Assembly: GCA_934597535.1 (NCBI GenBank)
Contig: CAKTRT010000039.1
Coordinates: 1 to 6,000, forward strand
Origin: an uncultured Oscillospiraceae bacterium
GTDB taxonomy: Bacteria; Bacillota; Clostridia; Oscillospirales; Oscillospiraceae
Length of the DNA: 6,000 nucleotides
Reading direction: 5' to 3'
Shown here piece by piece: positions 1-4,936 of the stretch (its first letter is position 1; every line of letters begins with the position of its first letter). The position numbers and the translations under genes are program-made. The notes under the pieces are model-generated. The model was given only the letters and a program-made list of their open reading frames with translations, had not been told where the DNA came from and did not search any database.

Positions 1-73
1 GGCCTTTTGTCTCAAAAAAGTGCAGGAACATTTCCCGCAGCTCATTGAGACCGTAATACTTGGGCTGAGACAT
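1..73 (-). CDS. alaS: Alanyl-tRNA synthetase, N-terminal fragment (cut by window edge)
   Basis: Only the first 24 codons are visible; the gene continues beyond position 1. The translation begins MSQPKYYGLNELREMFLHFF and continues ETKG. This is the characteristic opening of class II alanyl-tRNA synthetases: an NE(L/I)R-x-x-FL-x-FF-x-x-KG pattern leading into the aminoacylation domain. The enzyme charges tRNA-Ala with alanine in the cytoplasm. The ATG at 73-71 has an AAGGAG ribosome binding site at 90-85 with an 11-base spacer. The gene starts 29 bases after the acetyltransferase stop, with no hairpin or clear promoter in the gap, so it is most simply the third gene of the T-box-led unit that begins near 1435. 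A promoter inside the upstream gene cannot be excluded. The identification is firm for so short a piece because the motif is distinctive and the T-box specifier upstream reads as alanine. Confidence 0.9.
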   Translation of the reverse strand, partial: MSQPKYYGLNELREMFLHFFETKG

Positions 74-102
74 GGTTTTTGTTTCTCCTTTTATCGTAAA
101 AT

Positions 103-768
103 TTATTGTTGTTCGTTCTGTGTTTTCAGATAAGCGCTCAGTTCCGCAAGCTCGCGGTCAAGATTGCGGTAGAACTGCGTGACGTGCCAGCCGTCGCACA
201 GCGCGTGGTTGATGAAAAGCGACATCGGCAGCATCATGCGGCCATTTTCCTCGCGGTATTTTCCCCATGCGAAGCGCGGATTGCTGTCGTCCGCGCCGCC
301 GGCAGGTTCCTTGATCTGCGTGTAGTAGAGCCACGGCACGCAGGAGACGAAGAAATTCGCCAGCACGTCGCCGTCCTCGGTCAGCGTACCGCGCTCGAGC
401 GTCTCCTTCTGCCGCCGCTTGCCCTCGGCGACGAACCTTTCATAAGAGGACAGATCGTCTTCGAGCAGGCAATAGACGTAAACGCCCGTGCCGTCCGGCT
501 TCATCACGGTGTACGACGGGTCGCAGTGGTCGTACTCGACGACCTGCCCATCCGGCAGCAATCTCCGCCGCAGCTCGGGCACGGCGTTCGCCGCGCGCGT
601 CACCGCGTAGAGGTAGCTGAGGAAAAACGGCCTGCCGCGGAGCGATGCAAGAAGCTCCGTAATGTCCACCGGCACTGTAATGCCCGCCCAGGGGTCGGTC
701 ATCGAGCGGAAATATTCAAACTGCGCGCCGCGCGGGTCAGCGCCCATGACAACGATCCTTCTCGCCAT
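103..768 (-). CDS. Chloramphenicol acetyltransferase-family (CatA-like) O-acetyltransferase
   Basis: A 221-residue protein, close to the usual 210-220 residues of type A chloramphenicol acetyltransferases (CAT, PF00302), which are cytoplasmic trimers that use acetyl-CoA. The N-terminal part has the family's F-x-x-F/Y ... VDIT pattern (about residues 17-37). The core has FFVS-x-x-PW (about 139-146), matching the substrate-pocket strand. Near the C-terminus is NHALCDGWH (187-195), equivalent to the catalytic HHxxxDGxH motif. The general-base His (188) and structural Asp (192) are kept, but the preceding His is Asn. Fold and catalytic ability are therefore supported. The substrate is not: many Clostridia carry chromosomal homologues of unknown substrate, so resistance should not be assumed. 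The start is taken as the second of two adjacent ATGs (768) because AAGGAG at 780-775 lies 6 bases from it but only 3 from the ATG at 771. The gene overlaps the lipoprotein stop, indicating translational coupling. Confidence 0.85.
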   Translation of the reverse strand: MARRIVVMGADPRGAQFEYFRSMTDPWAGITVPVDITELLASLRGRPFFLSYLYAVTRAANAVPELRRRLLPDGQVVEYDHCDPSYTVMKPDGTGVYVYCLLEDDLSSYERFVAEGKRRQKETLERGTLTEDGDVLANFFVSCVPWLYYTQIKEPAGGADDSNPRFAWGKYREENGRMMLPMSLFINHALCDGWHVTQFYRNLDRELAELSAYLKTQNEQQ

Positions 769-1184
769 CATTTTCTCCTTACGTCCAATCCGATCAGCTC
801 CATATCCGTGTCGAACGCGATGCGGAACATAACCACCTTGGAGCCGAATTTTGTGCGGAGCACGGCAATGCCGTGCGGTTCCATATCCTTCTTTGTCACG
901 CCCGTTGCCATCGAGTCAGTCACCTTCTGATAGGCGCCCAGGCCATCGGTCGCGTCGGTCATCATTTTCTCAATAGCCGCCGCGCTCGTCTGCTCGCGCA
1001 CATCCTCGCGCAGCGCATCGCAGACCGCGTCATAGTCTCCATCGACCAGCTTGTCCATGATCTTCAGTCCGGCGCTCACCACGGTATCCTCGTCCATTCC
1101 CTCAGGCAGTGCGCTGCCGCAGCCGCTCAGAACAAATGTGAGCAGCAGCCCGAGCGCCGCCAGAAGAAGCTCTTTTTTCCGCAT
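768..1184 (-). CDS. Small secreted lipoprotein, DUF3887-like
   Basis: A 138-residue protein with a lipoprotein signal peptide: MRKKE, a hydrophobic stretch (residues 6-18) and the lipobox LSGC, with Cys22 the predicted lipidated residue. It should be anchored on the outer face of the membrane. The mature part (about 32-136) resembles the DUF3887 family: a helical segment with DGDYDAV (about 49-55), then a short alpha/beta region ending in strands with alternating hydrophobics (KVVMFRIAFDTD, IGLDV). In this family the fold probably serves as a small binding or dimerising domain; no activity is known. The start is the ATG at 1184 because it begins the signal peptide and has GGAAAGGA 7 bases upstream. 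The in-frame ATG at 1229 lies in the T-box terminator loop and is rejected. It is the first gene after the riboswitch, 22 bases past the U-tract, and its TGA overlaps the possible ATG of the next gene. The DUF assignment is from recall of the family pattern and is less certain than the lipoprotein call. Confidence 0.85.
   Translation of the reverse strand: MRKKELLLAALGLLLTFVLSGCGSALPEGMDEDTVVSAGLKIMDKLVDGDYDAVCDALREDVREQTSAAAIEKMMTDATDGLGAYQKVTDSMATGVTKKDMEPHGIAVLRTKFGSKVVMFRIAFDTDMELIGLDVRRK
775..780 (-). promoter_or_regulatory. Ribosome binding site deciding the acetyltransferase start
   Basis: AAGGAG lies inside the last codons of the lipoprotein gene. It stands 3 bases before the ATG at 771 and 6 bases before the ATG at 768, which favours the second start and implies coupled translation of the two genes. 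Confidence 0.75.
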
Positions 1185-1206
1185 CGACGTTTCCTTTCCT
1201 GCAAAC

Positions 1207-1241
1207 AAAAAAGTCCCCGCCCCATCCATAGGGGCGAAGAC
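1207..1241 (-). terminator. T-box intrinsic terminator
   Basis: An 11-bp stem pairs 1241-1231 with 1223-1213 (two G-U pairs), with the loop UAUGGAU, followed at once by six U residues (1212-1207). It stops transcription before the lipoprotein ribosome binding site unless uncharged tRNA stabilises the antiterminator. Confidence 0.95.
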
Positions 1242-1263
1242 TCAGCTTCACGATACCACCCTA
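1229..1263 (-). promoter_or_regulatory. T-box antiterminator
   Basis: Helix A1 is UAGGG (1263-1259) with CCCUA (1233-1229). The 7-base bulge UGGUAUC (1258-1252) receives the tRNA acceptor end. Helix A2 is GUGAAG (1251-1246) with CUUCGC (1239-1234), closed by the loop CUGAGU. This is the standard T-box antiterminator geometry. It uses the same bases (1239-1231) as the 5' arm of the terminator, so only one of the two can form. Confidence 0.92.
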
Positions 1264-1441
1264 ATTATCTTTCACCGATGGAAAGCATCTTAGCCGTCCG
1301 GTAACGGGGACGAAACGTTCCGCTCCTCGCGGACTGCTCCAAAGCGGCTGCTTCGCACCGGCGGCCGAGGGCTTGCACCATTCCCCTCTCGCTTCAGGCC
1401 CGTTTGCGGAGCTGACTTTTTCATCGCGTTTTGCTGGGCTT

Positions 1442-1469
1442 ATTATATCTCAATTTTGCTTTTTGTCAA
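1442..1469 (-). promoter_or_regulatory. Sigma-A-type promoter of the T-box/alaS unit
   Basis: A perfect -35 TTGACA (1469-1464) and a perfect -10 TATAAT (1447-1442) are separated by 16 bases. Transcription should begin near the A at 1435, just before stem I of the T-box. A consensus promoter is typical of genes controlled mainly by premature termination. Confidence 0.92.
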
Positions 1470-1483
1470 GCGCAGCCTTGCGC
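1470..1483. repeat. Short inverted repeat between divergent promoters
   Basis: GCGCA (1470-1474) and TGCGC (1479-1483) form a dyad with a 4-base centre. It abuts the -35 of the leftward promoter and covers the putative -35 of the rightward one. It could be an operator, but a 5-bp arm in GC-rich DNA can arise by chance. Confidence 0.3.
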
Positions 1484-1506
1484 CGCGGCAAAAAAAGGGG
1501 TATACT
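1478..1506 (+). promoter_or_regulatory. Probable promoter of the EamA transporter gene
   Basis: A good -10 TATACT (1501-1506) lies 17 bases after a weak -35 TTGCGC (1478-1483). Transcription would start near 1513, about 30 bases before the start codon. The weak -35 coincides with half of the dyad at 1470-1483. Confidence 0.6.
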
Positions 1507-1543
1507 GCTGTCGTTTGATCGATAAAAAGGGGGATATCCTGCC

Positions 1544-2503
1544 ATGACCCGTTCCCGCTCCGGCTATGTTTATATCGTTCTCTGCGCCGTGATCTTCAGC
1601 ACGATGGAGGTCATGCTCAAAACCGTGCACGGCGTGTTTGCGCCCATGCAGATCACGTGCCTGCGCTTCCTCGTCGGCGGCATCCTGCTCATCCCGTTCG
1701 CTTCGCGCTCGATGAAGAAGAAAAACGCCTCGCTCTCGCGAAAGGACATCGGCTTTTTCGCGCTTTCGGGCTTTCTGTGCGTCGTCATCGCGATGTCGCT
1801 CTACCAGATGTCCGTGACCTATACGCGCGCGTCAGTCGTGGCGGTCATCTTCTCCTGCAATCCGATCTTCGTCACGGTGTTCGCCCATCTCTTCCTGCAT
1901 GAGGACATTCATCGCAACCACATTATCGCGCTCATTTTGGAGCTCACGGCGGCGCTCATCATCATTGACCCCATTCATGCGACGCTCGATCCCACAGGCT
2001 CGGTGCTCGCCATTCTCTCCGCCGTGATGTTCGCACTCTACAGTGTGTTCGGCAAAAAGCGTACACCGCGCTTCGGCGGCATCGCTGTTACGTGCCTGAG
2101 CTTTCTCTTCGGCGCGGGCGAGCTCGTGTTCATTCTGCTCTTCGGCCGCACGGCGGCGGGCGCGTCGCTCTATGGCGCGGTGGGGCTGAACCTCTTTATC
2201 GACGTGCCGCTCTTTGAAAATATCCCTGCCTCGGCCATTCCGGCACTGCTGTACATCTGCTGCATCAACTCCGCGGCGGGCTTCGTCTGCCACATGATGG
2301 CAATGGAGAAAACGTCCGCGCAGGAGGCGTCACTCATTTTCTTTCTAAAGCCCATCTTGGCGCCGATCTTCGCGCTTATTTTCCTCAAGGAGGAAATTCC
2401 GCTCAACATGATCGTCGGCATTGTCTGCTTCCTGATTGGCTCGCTGTGCGCGATCCTGCCGGGGATCCTTGCGCAGCGCAGATCATTGGCGGCGATGAAG
2501 TAA
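1544..2503 (+). CDS. EamA/DMT-superfamily transporter (RhaT/RarD/YdcZ type)
   Basis: A 319-residue, very hydrophobic protein with about ten membrane segments arranged as two homologous EamA (PF00892) halves, roughly residues 9-141 and 153-305. Each half ends in the family's typical pattern: NPIFVTVFAHLFLHEDI (106-122) in the first, and KPILAPIFALIFLKEEI (269-285) in the second, with the conserved Pro in the re-entrant region and an acidic residue after the final helix. RFLVGG near residue 41 is the usual second-segment motif. A basic tail (QRR...K) suggests a cytoplasmic C-terminus. Such proteins are inner-membrane drug/metabolite carriers, often exporters of amino acids or other small metabolites; the substrate cannot be read from sequence. 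The stretch at 201-232 between membrane segments is longer than usual. The ATG at 1544 has AAAGGGGG (1526-1533) 10 bases upstream. The gene stands alone, divergent from the T-box unit and convergent with the gene ending at 2600. Confidence 0.92.
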   Translation: MTRSRSGYVYIVLCAVIFSTMEVMLKTVHGVFAPMQITCLRFLVGGILLIPFASRSMKKKNASLSRKDIGFFALSGFLCVVIAMSLYQMSVTYTRASVVAVIFSCNPIFVTVFAHLFLHEDIHRNHIIALILELTAALIIIDPIHATLDPTGSVLAILSAVMFALYSVFGKKRTPRFGGIAVTCLSFLFGAGELVFILLFGRTAAGASLYGAVGLNLFIDVPLFENIPASAIPALLYICCINSAAGFVCHMMAMEKTSAQEASLIFFLKPILAPIFALIFLKEEIPLNMIVGIVCFLIGSLCAILPGILAQRRSLAAMK

Positions 2504-2552
2504 AGCGGCCCACAAAACCGGCTCCGCATAAGAAAGCATGTGAAACCGGACA

Positions 2553-2590
2553 AAGGGAGCGCTCTCTTTTAAGAGAGCGCTCCCTTCTTT
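2553..2590. terminator. Intrinsic terminator between convergent genes
   Basis: A perfect inverted repeat with 16-base arms (2553-2568 and 2571-2586; effectively a 14-bp stem with loop TTTTAA) sits between the EamA stop (2503) and the end of the minus-strand lipoprotein gene (2600). The rightward tail is CTTCTTTTCC. The leftward tail is only TTTG, so termination should be better for the EamA transcript, though the hairpin may serve both. Confidence 0.88.
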
Positions 2591-2599
2591 TCCTTCTTC

Positions 2600-4486
2600 T
2601 CAGTCTGCCTCATAGCCGAGGTATGTCTCGAATACGCACTTCATCGTCTCAAGGTCGTAGTATGAGGCGGTGTTGAGGTCGAGACGCTCCACAAGCCCGC
2701 CGCGCAGGGCGATTTGCTGATACCATCTTTCGCCGCGCAGCGTCAGGCTCTCGATGGGCGTGCCGTCGTCGCGGCAGTAATAGACAGTCAGGCCGTCCTC
2801 GCTGTAATCCTGCACGCAGAGCAGACCCGGCGCGTCGCTGCCGAGCGCCTCGTCCGCCATGCGCTCCGCATCCGCAACGGCATAGGTCGGCTCGACGTAG
2901 TCTCCGTTCGGCACGCCGTCCAGTGCGTCAAACGCATCCCACGCCATCTCGCCGGTCTTGCCGGTGGAAAGGTCATAATAGCGGATGTTCCGGTAGGAAT
3001 CGTCATTGACCCAGCCGATCGAAAGGCGATCGCCGCTGCGGTGTCCGCTGGGATCGCCTCCCCACATGAGACTGGAGATCATATTCTCCACGTCCTCGTC
3101 GGAAATGCCCATCTCCTGATAGGAAAGTTTCTGCGTGACCTTGCCGAATGTGTCCGTCACAGTCAGTGCGCCGTCGCCGAAGAGCAGCAGGCCGTGCCTG
3201 CTCGCGCTCAGTGCACGATAGCTCTCCTCCATGACCCAGCTGCCGTCCGCTGCTGCGACGGTATAGCGCTCTTCAAAGCCGTCGATCCTGTTCGACTGCT
3301 GCCCCTGCACCAGCGCCAGCAGCGGCATGGGGTGCTGCTCATAGTTCTCATAGTAGCTTGGATAGTAGACATTCGAGTACACCGCATCCGTCACCGCCAC
3401 GCCGTCGAGGGTCATCAGGCCATAGAGACAGCCTGTCGCGGCGGGCCAGTCGTCCATCAAGCGCCGCCCCGCATAGGGCACGAGCAGGCCGTAATCGCCC
3501 GACGCCTCCAGTTCGCCCATGTAGCCCTCGCTCAGGCGTGTACCGGTCTGCGGCACGGTCTTCGGGAAGGTCCCCACGTCAAGGATGGAGACATAGCCCT
3601 CCTTGGCGATGAGCGTCTGCCCCTCCTCGCTGAGCAGCCAGTTGAAGAGCGCGCGGTTCGGCGCATCCTGCGCCGCATCCGCCGGAATGACGACATACTT
3701 CGGGTTCACGAGCGGATAGGTCTCCGAACGGATGGCGTCGGGGTTCGGCTCCACGCCCTCGAGCTTCAGGAGCTTGAGGCCCTGCGCCATCTTCATCTCC
3801 TCTGCGTAGTAGTAAACGCTGTAGCCGATGGCGCCGGGCGAGCCGTCGAAGCTCTTCACAGCTTCCATCAGCTGGCCCATCGTGGTCACGATGTACTCCG
3901 TCGGCGCTTCCATCATGGGCGTGCCCTGCATGACGAGCTTTTCCATCAGCGTCTGGCTACCCGCGCCTTCGTTGCGCTGCAGCGCGGTGATGGGGCGATC
4001 TTCGCCGCCAAGCTCGCTCCAGTTCGTGATTTTACCGGAGTAAATGTCCCGCACTTGTTCAACGGTGATCGAATCCACAGGGTTATCCTCGTTGACGACG
4101 AAGACGAACGCGTCGGTCGCAAAGGGCTGTTTCTCCCACTCGAAGTTCAGCTCCTTCTTCCGCGCCATGACCTCGTCATTTGCCTCGCCGACGATCAGAA
4201 GATCGGCGTTGCCTTCAAGGAGGTTAAAATACGCCGTCGTGGTCTTGTTGAAGTGGACAAGGTCCTGCACCTCCTCGCGGCTCTCGCCCAAAAGCTCTGC
4301 GCAGACGGCCAGCGCCAGCGGCACGGTAGAGGTCGAGCCGTCCAGCCGCGGCAGATCCTCGCGTGTAAAAACCGGTCTGCTCACCTGCGGATTGGGAGAA
4401 GCGGCCTCGCCCTCCCGCCTGCCGCAAGCGGCAAGTATCGCCAGTGTCAGTGCAATAGAGAGAAGCATCGCGAGGGGTCGTTTCAT
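2600..4486 (-). CDS. PstS-like substrate-binding lipoprotein with a long beta-rich C-terminal extension
   Basis: A 628-residue lipoprotein. The signal peptide is residues 1-20 with lipobox LAAC (Cys21 lipidated), so it is anchored outside the membrane. Residues about 42-302 form a periplasmic-binding domain of the phosphate-binding PstS type (PBP_like_2). It has DGSTSTVPL (49-57), which in PstS binds the anion through Ser/Thr side chains, an ADLLIVGE strand (about 94-101), a DIYSGKITNWSELGG segment (about 147-161), and RNEGAGSQTL (171-180), equivalent to the phosphate-ligand R-x-x-G-x-G-T loop with Ser in place of Thr. The remaining 320 or so residues are rich in Tyr, Gly and Asp. They contain units such as YGLMTLDGVAVTDAVYSNVY (355-374) and a similar stretch near 430-450 that recall WG-type beta repeats; I do not recognise a defined family. 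PstS is usually about 300 residues, so this is roughly double. No pstC, pstA, pstB or phoU is adjacent. The ligand is probably phosphate or another oxyanion, by inference. The ATG at 4486 is chosen over the in-frame GTG at 4495 on ribosome-binding-site spacing. Confidence 0.88.
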   Translation of the reverse strand: MKRPLAMLLSIALTLAILAACGRREGEAASPNPQVSRPVFTREDLPRLDGSTSTVPLALAVCAELLGESREEVQDLVHFNKTTTAYFNLLEGNADLLIVGEANDEVMARKKELNFEWEKQPFATDAFVFVVNEDNPVDSITVEQVRDIYSGKITNWSELGGEDRPITALQRNEGAGSQTLMEKLVMQGTPMMEAPTEYIVTTMGQLMEAVKSFDGSPGAIGYSVYYYAEEMKMAQGLKLLKLEGVEPNPDAIRSETYPLVNPKYVVIPADAAQDAPNRALFNWLLSEEGQTLIAKEGYVSILDVGTFPKTVPQTGTRLSEGYMGELEASGDYGLLVPYAGRRLMDDWPAATGCLYGLMTLDGVAVTDAVYSNVYYPSYYENYEQHPMPLLALVQGQQSNRIDGFEERYTVAAADGSWVMEESYRALSASRHGLLLFGDGALTVTDTFGKVTQKLSYQEMGISDEDVENMISSLMWGGDPSGHRSGDRLSIGWVNDDSYRNIRYYDLSTGKTGEMAWDAFDALDGVPNGDYVEPTYAVADAERMADEALGSDAPGLLCVQDYSEDGLTVYYCRDDGTPIESLTLRGERWYQQIALRGGLVERLDLNTASYYDLETMKCVFETYLGYEAD

Positions 4487-4497
4487 TGAAAGCACAT

Positions 4498-4502
4498 CCT
4501 TT
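4498..4502 (-). promoter_or_regulatory. Ribosome binding site deciding the binding-lipoprotein start
   Basis: AAAGG (within GGAAAGGA) stands 11 bases before the ATG at 4486 but only 2 bases before the in-frame GTG at 4495, so the ATG is the likely start; it also begins the signal peptide directly. Confidence 0.65.
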
Positions 4503-4510
4503 CCGAGCTG

Positions 4511-4539
4511 TTTCTATCCCTTATGACGCAGCAATGCAA
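4511..4539 (-). promoter_or_regulatory. Possible weak promoter of the binding-lipoprotein gene
   Basis: TTGCAT (4539-4534) and TAGAAA (4516-4511) are 17 bases apart. Each matches consensus only partly (3/6 and 4/6). Some promoter is expected here, because a strong terminator separates the gene from the one upstream, but this assignment is tentative. Confidence 0.3.
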
Positions 4540-4580
4540 AAAAAGTTCCCGCCGCGCAGAAAAATCTGCACAGCGGGAAC
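4538..4580 (-). terminator. Strong intrinsic terminator after the MazG-like gene
   Basis: A 16-bp stem (4580-4565 with 4560-4545, two G-U pairs) with the loop UUUU is followed by seven U residues (4544-4538). It begins 6 bases after the MazG-like stop codon and closes the U32-MazG unit. Confidence 0.95.
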
Positions 4581-4586
4581 CTATCG

Positions 4587-4922
4587 TTACAGATCGTCCG
4601 AAAGGCGCACGCGCGAGCGCTGCGTATCGAAGCCCTCAGGATAGCGGGCGGTCAATTTATCAAGATTCTGCTGCAAAATGTCGTCCAAATCCATGTTGAG
4701 CGCGGTCGCGGCTTCGGCAAGATACCACGCCACGTCGCCAAGCTCTTTGGCCAAATGGGCTTTGTCGAGCTCGTGCCCCTGCGCGAGCCACTTTTTCACG
4801 ATGTCGATGGCCTCGCCGCTCTCACCGCAAAGGCCCATCACGCTGTTGATGAGCACATCCCTGCGCGAGAGCGCGGGATTGAGCGTCGTCATTGCCTTTT
4901 TCTGATATTCGTTCGCCGTCAT
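4587..4922 (-). CDS. MazG-like nucleotide pyrophosphohydrolase
   Basis: A 111-residue, all-helical protein with the metal-binding signature of the MazG / all-alpha NTP pyrophosphatase superfamily. The motif GESGEA has Glu34 and Glu37 (E-x-x-E), and KELGDVAWYL has Glu60 and Asp63 (E-x-x-D), with 22 residues between the pairs as the family requires. Such enzymes hydrolyse (d)NTPs to monophosphate and pyrophosphate in the cytoplasm using Mg2+, usually as dimers or tetramers; many clean up non-canonical nucleotides. The length fits single-domain MazG-like proteins rather than the two-domain E. coli MazG, and the exact substrate is unknown. The start is the ATG at 4922, which has AAGGGGG 8 bases upstream; the TTG at 4940 overlaps the preceding gene and has no suitable site. 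It begins 14 bases after the U32 gene and is followed directly by a strong terminator, so it is the last gene of that operon. Confidence 0.93.
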   Translation of the reverse strand: MTANEYQKKAMTTLNPALSRRDVLINSVMGLCGESGEAIDIVKKWLAQGHELDKAHLAKELGDVAWYLAEAATALNMDLDDILQQNLDKLTARYPEGFDTQRSRVRLSDDL

Positions 4923-4929
4923 CGAAGCA

Positions 4930-4936
4930 TCCCCCT
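4930..4936 (-). promoter_or_regulatory. Ribosome binding site deciding the MazG-like start
   Basis: A purine-rich AAGGGGG-type element occupies most of the 14-base gap after the U32 stop and lies about 8 bases before the ATG at 4922, which rules against the upstream in-frame TTG. Confidence 0.7.

Larger units (their letters stand above)
1207..1435 (-). promoter_or_regulatory. T-box riboswitch leader, probably sensing tRNA-Ala
   Basis: A complete T-box leader of about 229 nt reads on the minus strand. Stem I carries the k-turn element GATGA (1425-1421), a lower helix GCTCC/GGAGC (1412-1408 with 1340-1336), an outer helix CGCG/CGCG, and a distal stem-loop GAGGG...CCCTC containing GGTGCAAG, in line with the conserved apical motif. 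The 3' side reads GAAGCAGCC, which fits the family pattern GAA-codon-purine-CC; the specifier is then GCA (1351-1349), an alanine codon. A CCGTTACCGGACGG hairpin matches the usual stem III region. The T-box core AGGGTGGTATCG (1262-1251) offers UGGU, complementary to the ACCA end of a tRNA with discriminator A, as tRNA-Ala has. Antiterminator and terminator are mutually exclusive (see separate entries). Uncharged tRNA should allow read-through into the lipoprotein, acetyltransferase and alaS genes. The class is very secure. The specifier is read by pattern, not by full folding, but the downstream alaS agrees with it. Confidence 0.95.

Noticed and set aside
103..768. Chloramphenicol resistance gene
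   Set aside because: The family is right, but the operon context and the altered first His of the motif give no support for resistance, and no mobile element or resistance cassette is nearby.
1185..1229. Upstream in-frame ATG extending the small lipoprotein by 15 residues
   Set aside because: The ATG is in the loop of the T-box terminator, and the extension would place charged and polar residues before the signal peptide.
106..1304. Plus-strand open frames over the acetyltransferase, lipoprotein and T-box
   Set aside because: They are low-complexity Arg/His/Ala shadows; the minus-strand genes and riboswitch explain the region.
2714..4489. 591-codon open frame on the plus strand
   Set aside because: It lies antisense to the binding lipoprotein, which has a signal peptide, lipobox and PstS motifs. 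The plus-strand product is rich in Arg, His, Val and Ala with no recognisable domain, as expected from a shadow frame in GC-rich DNA.
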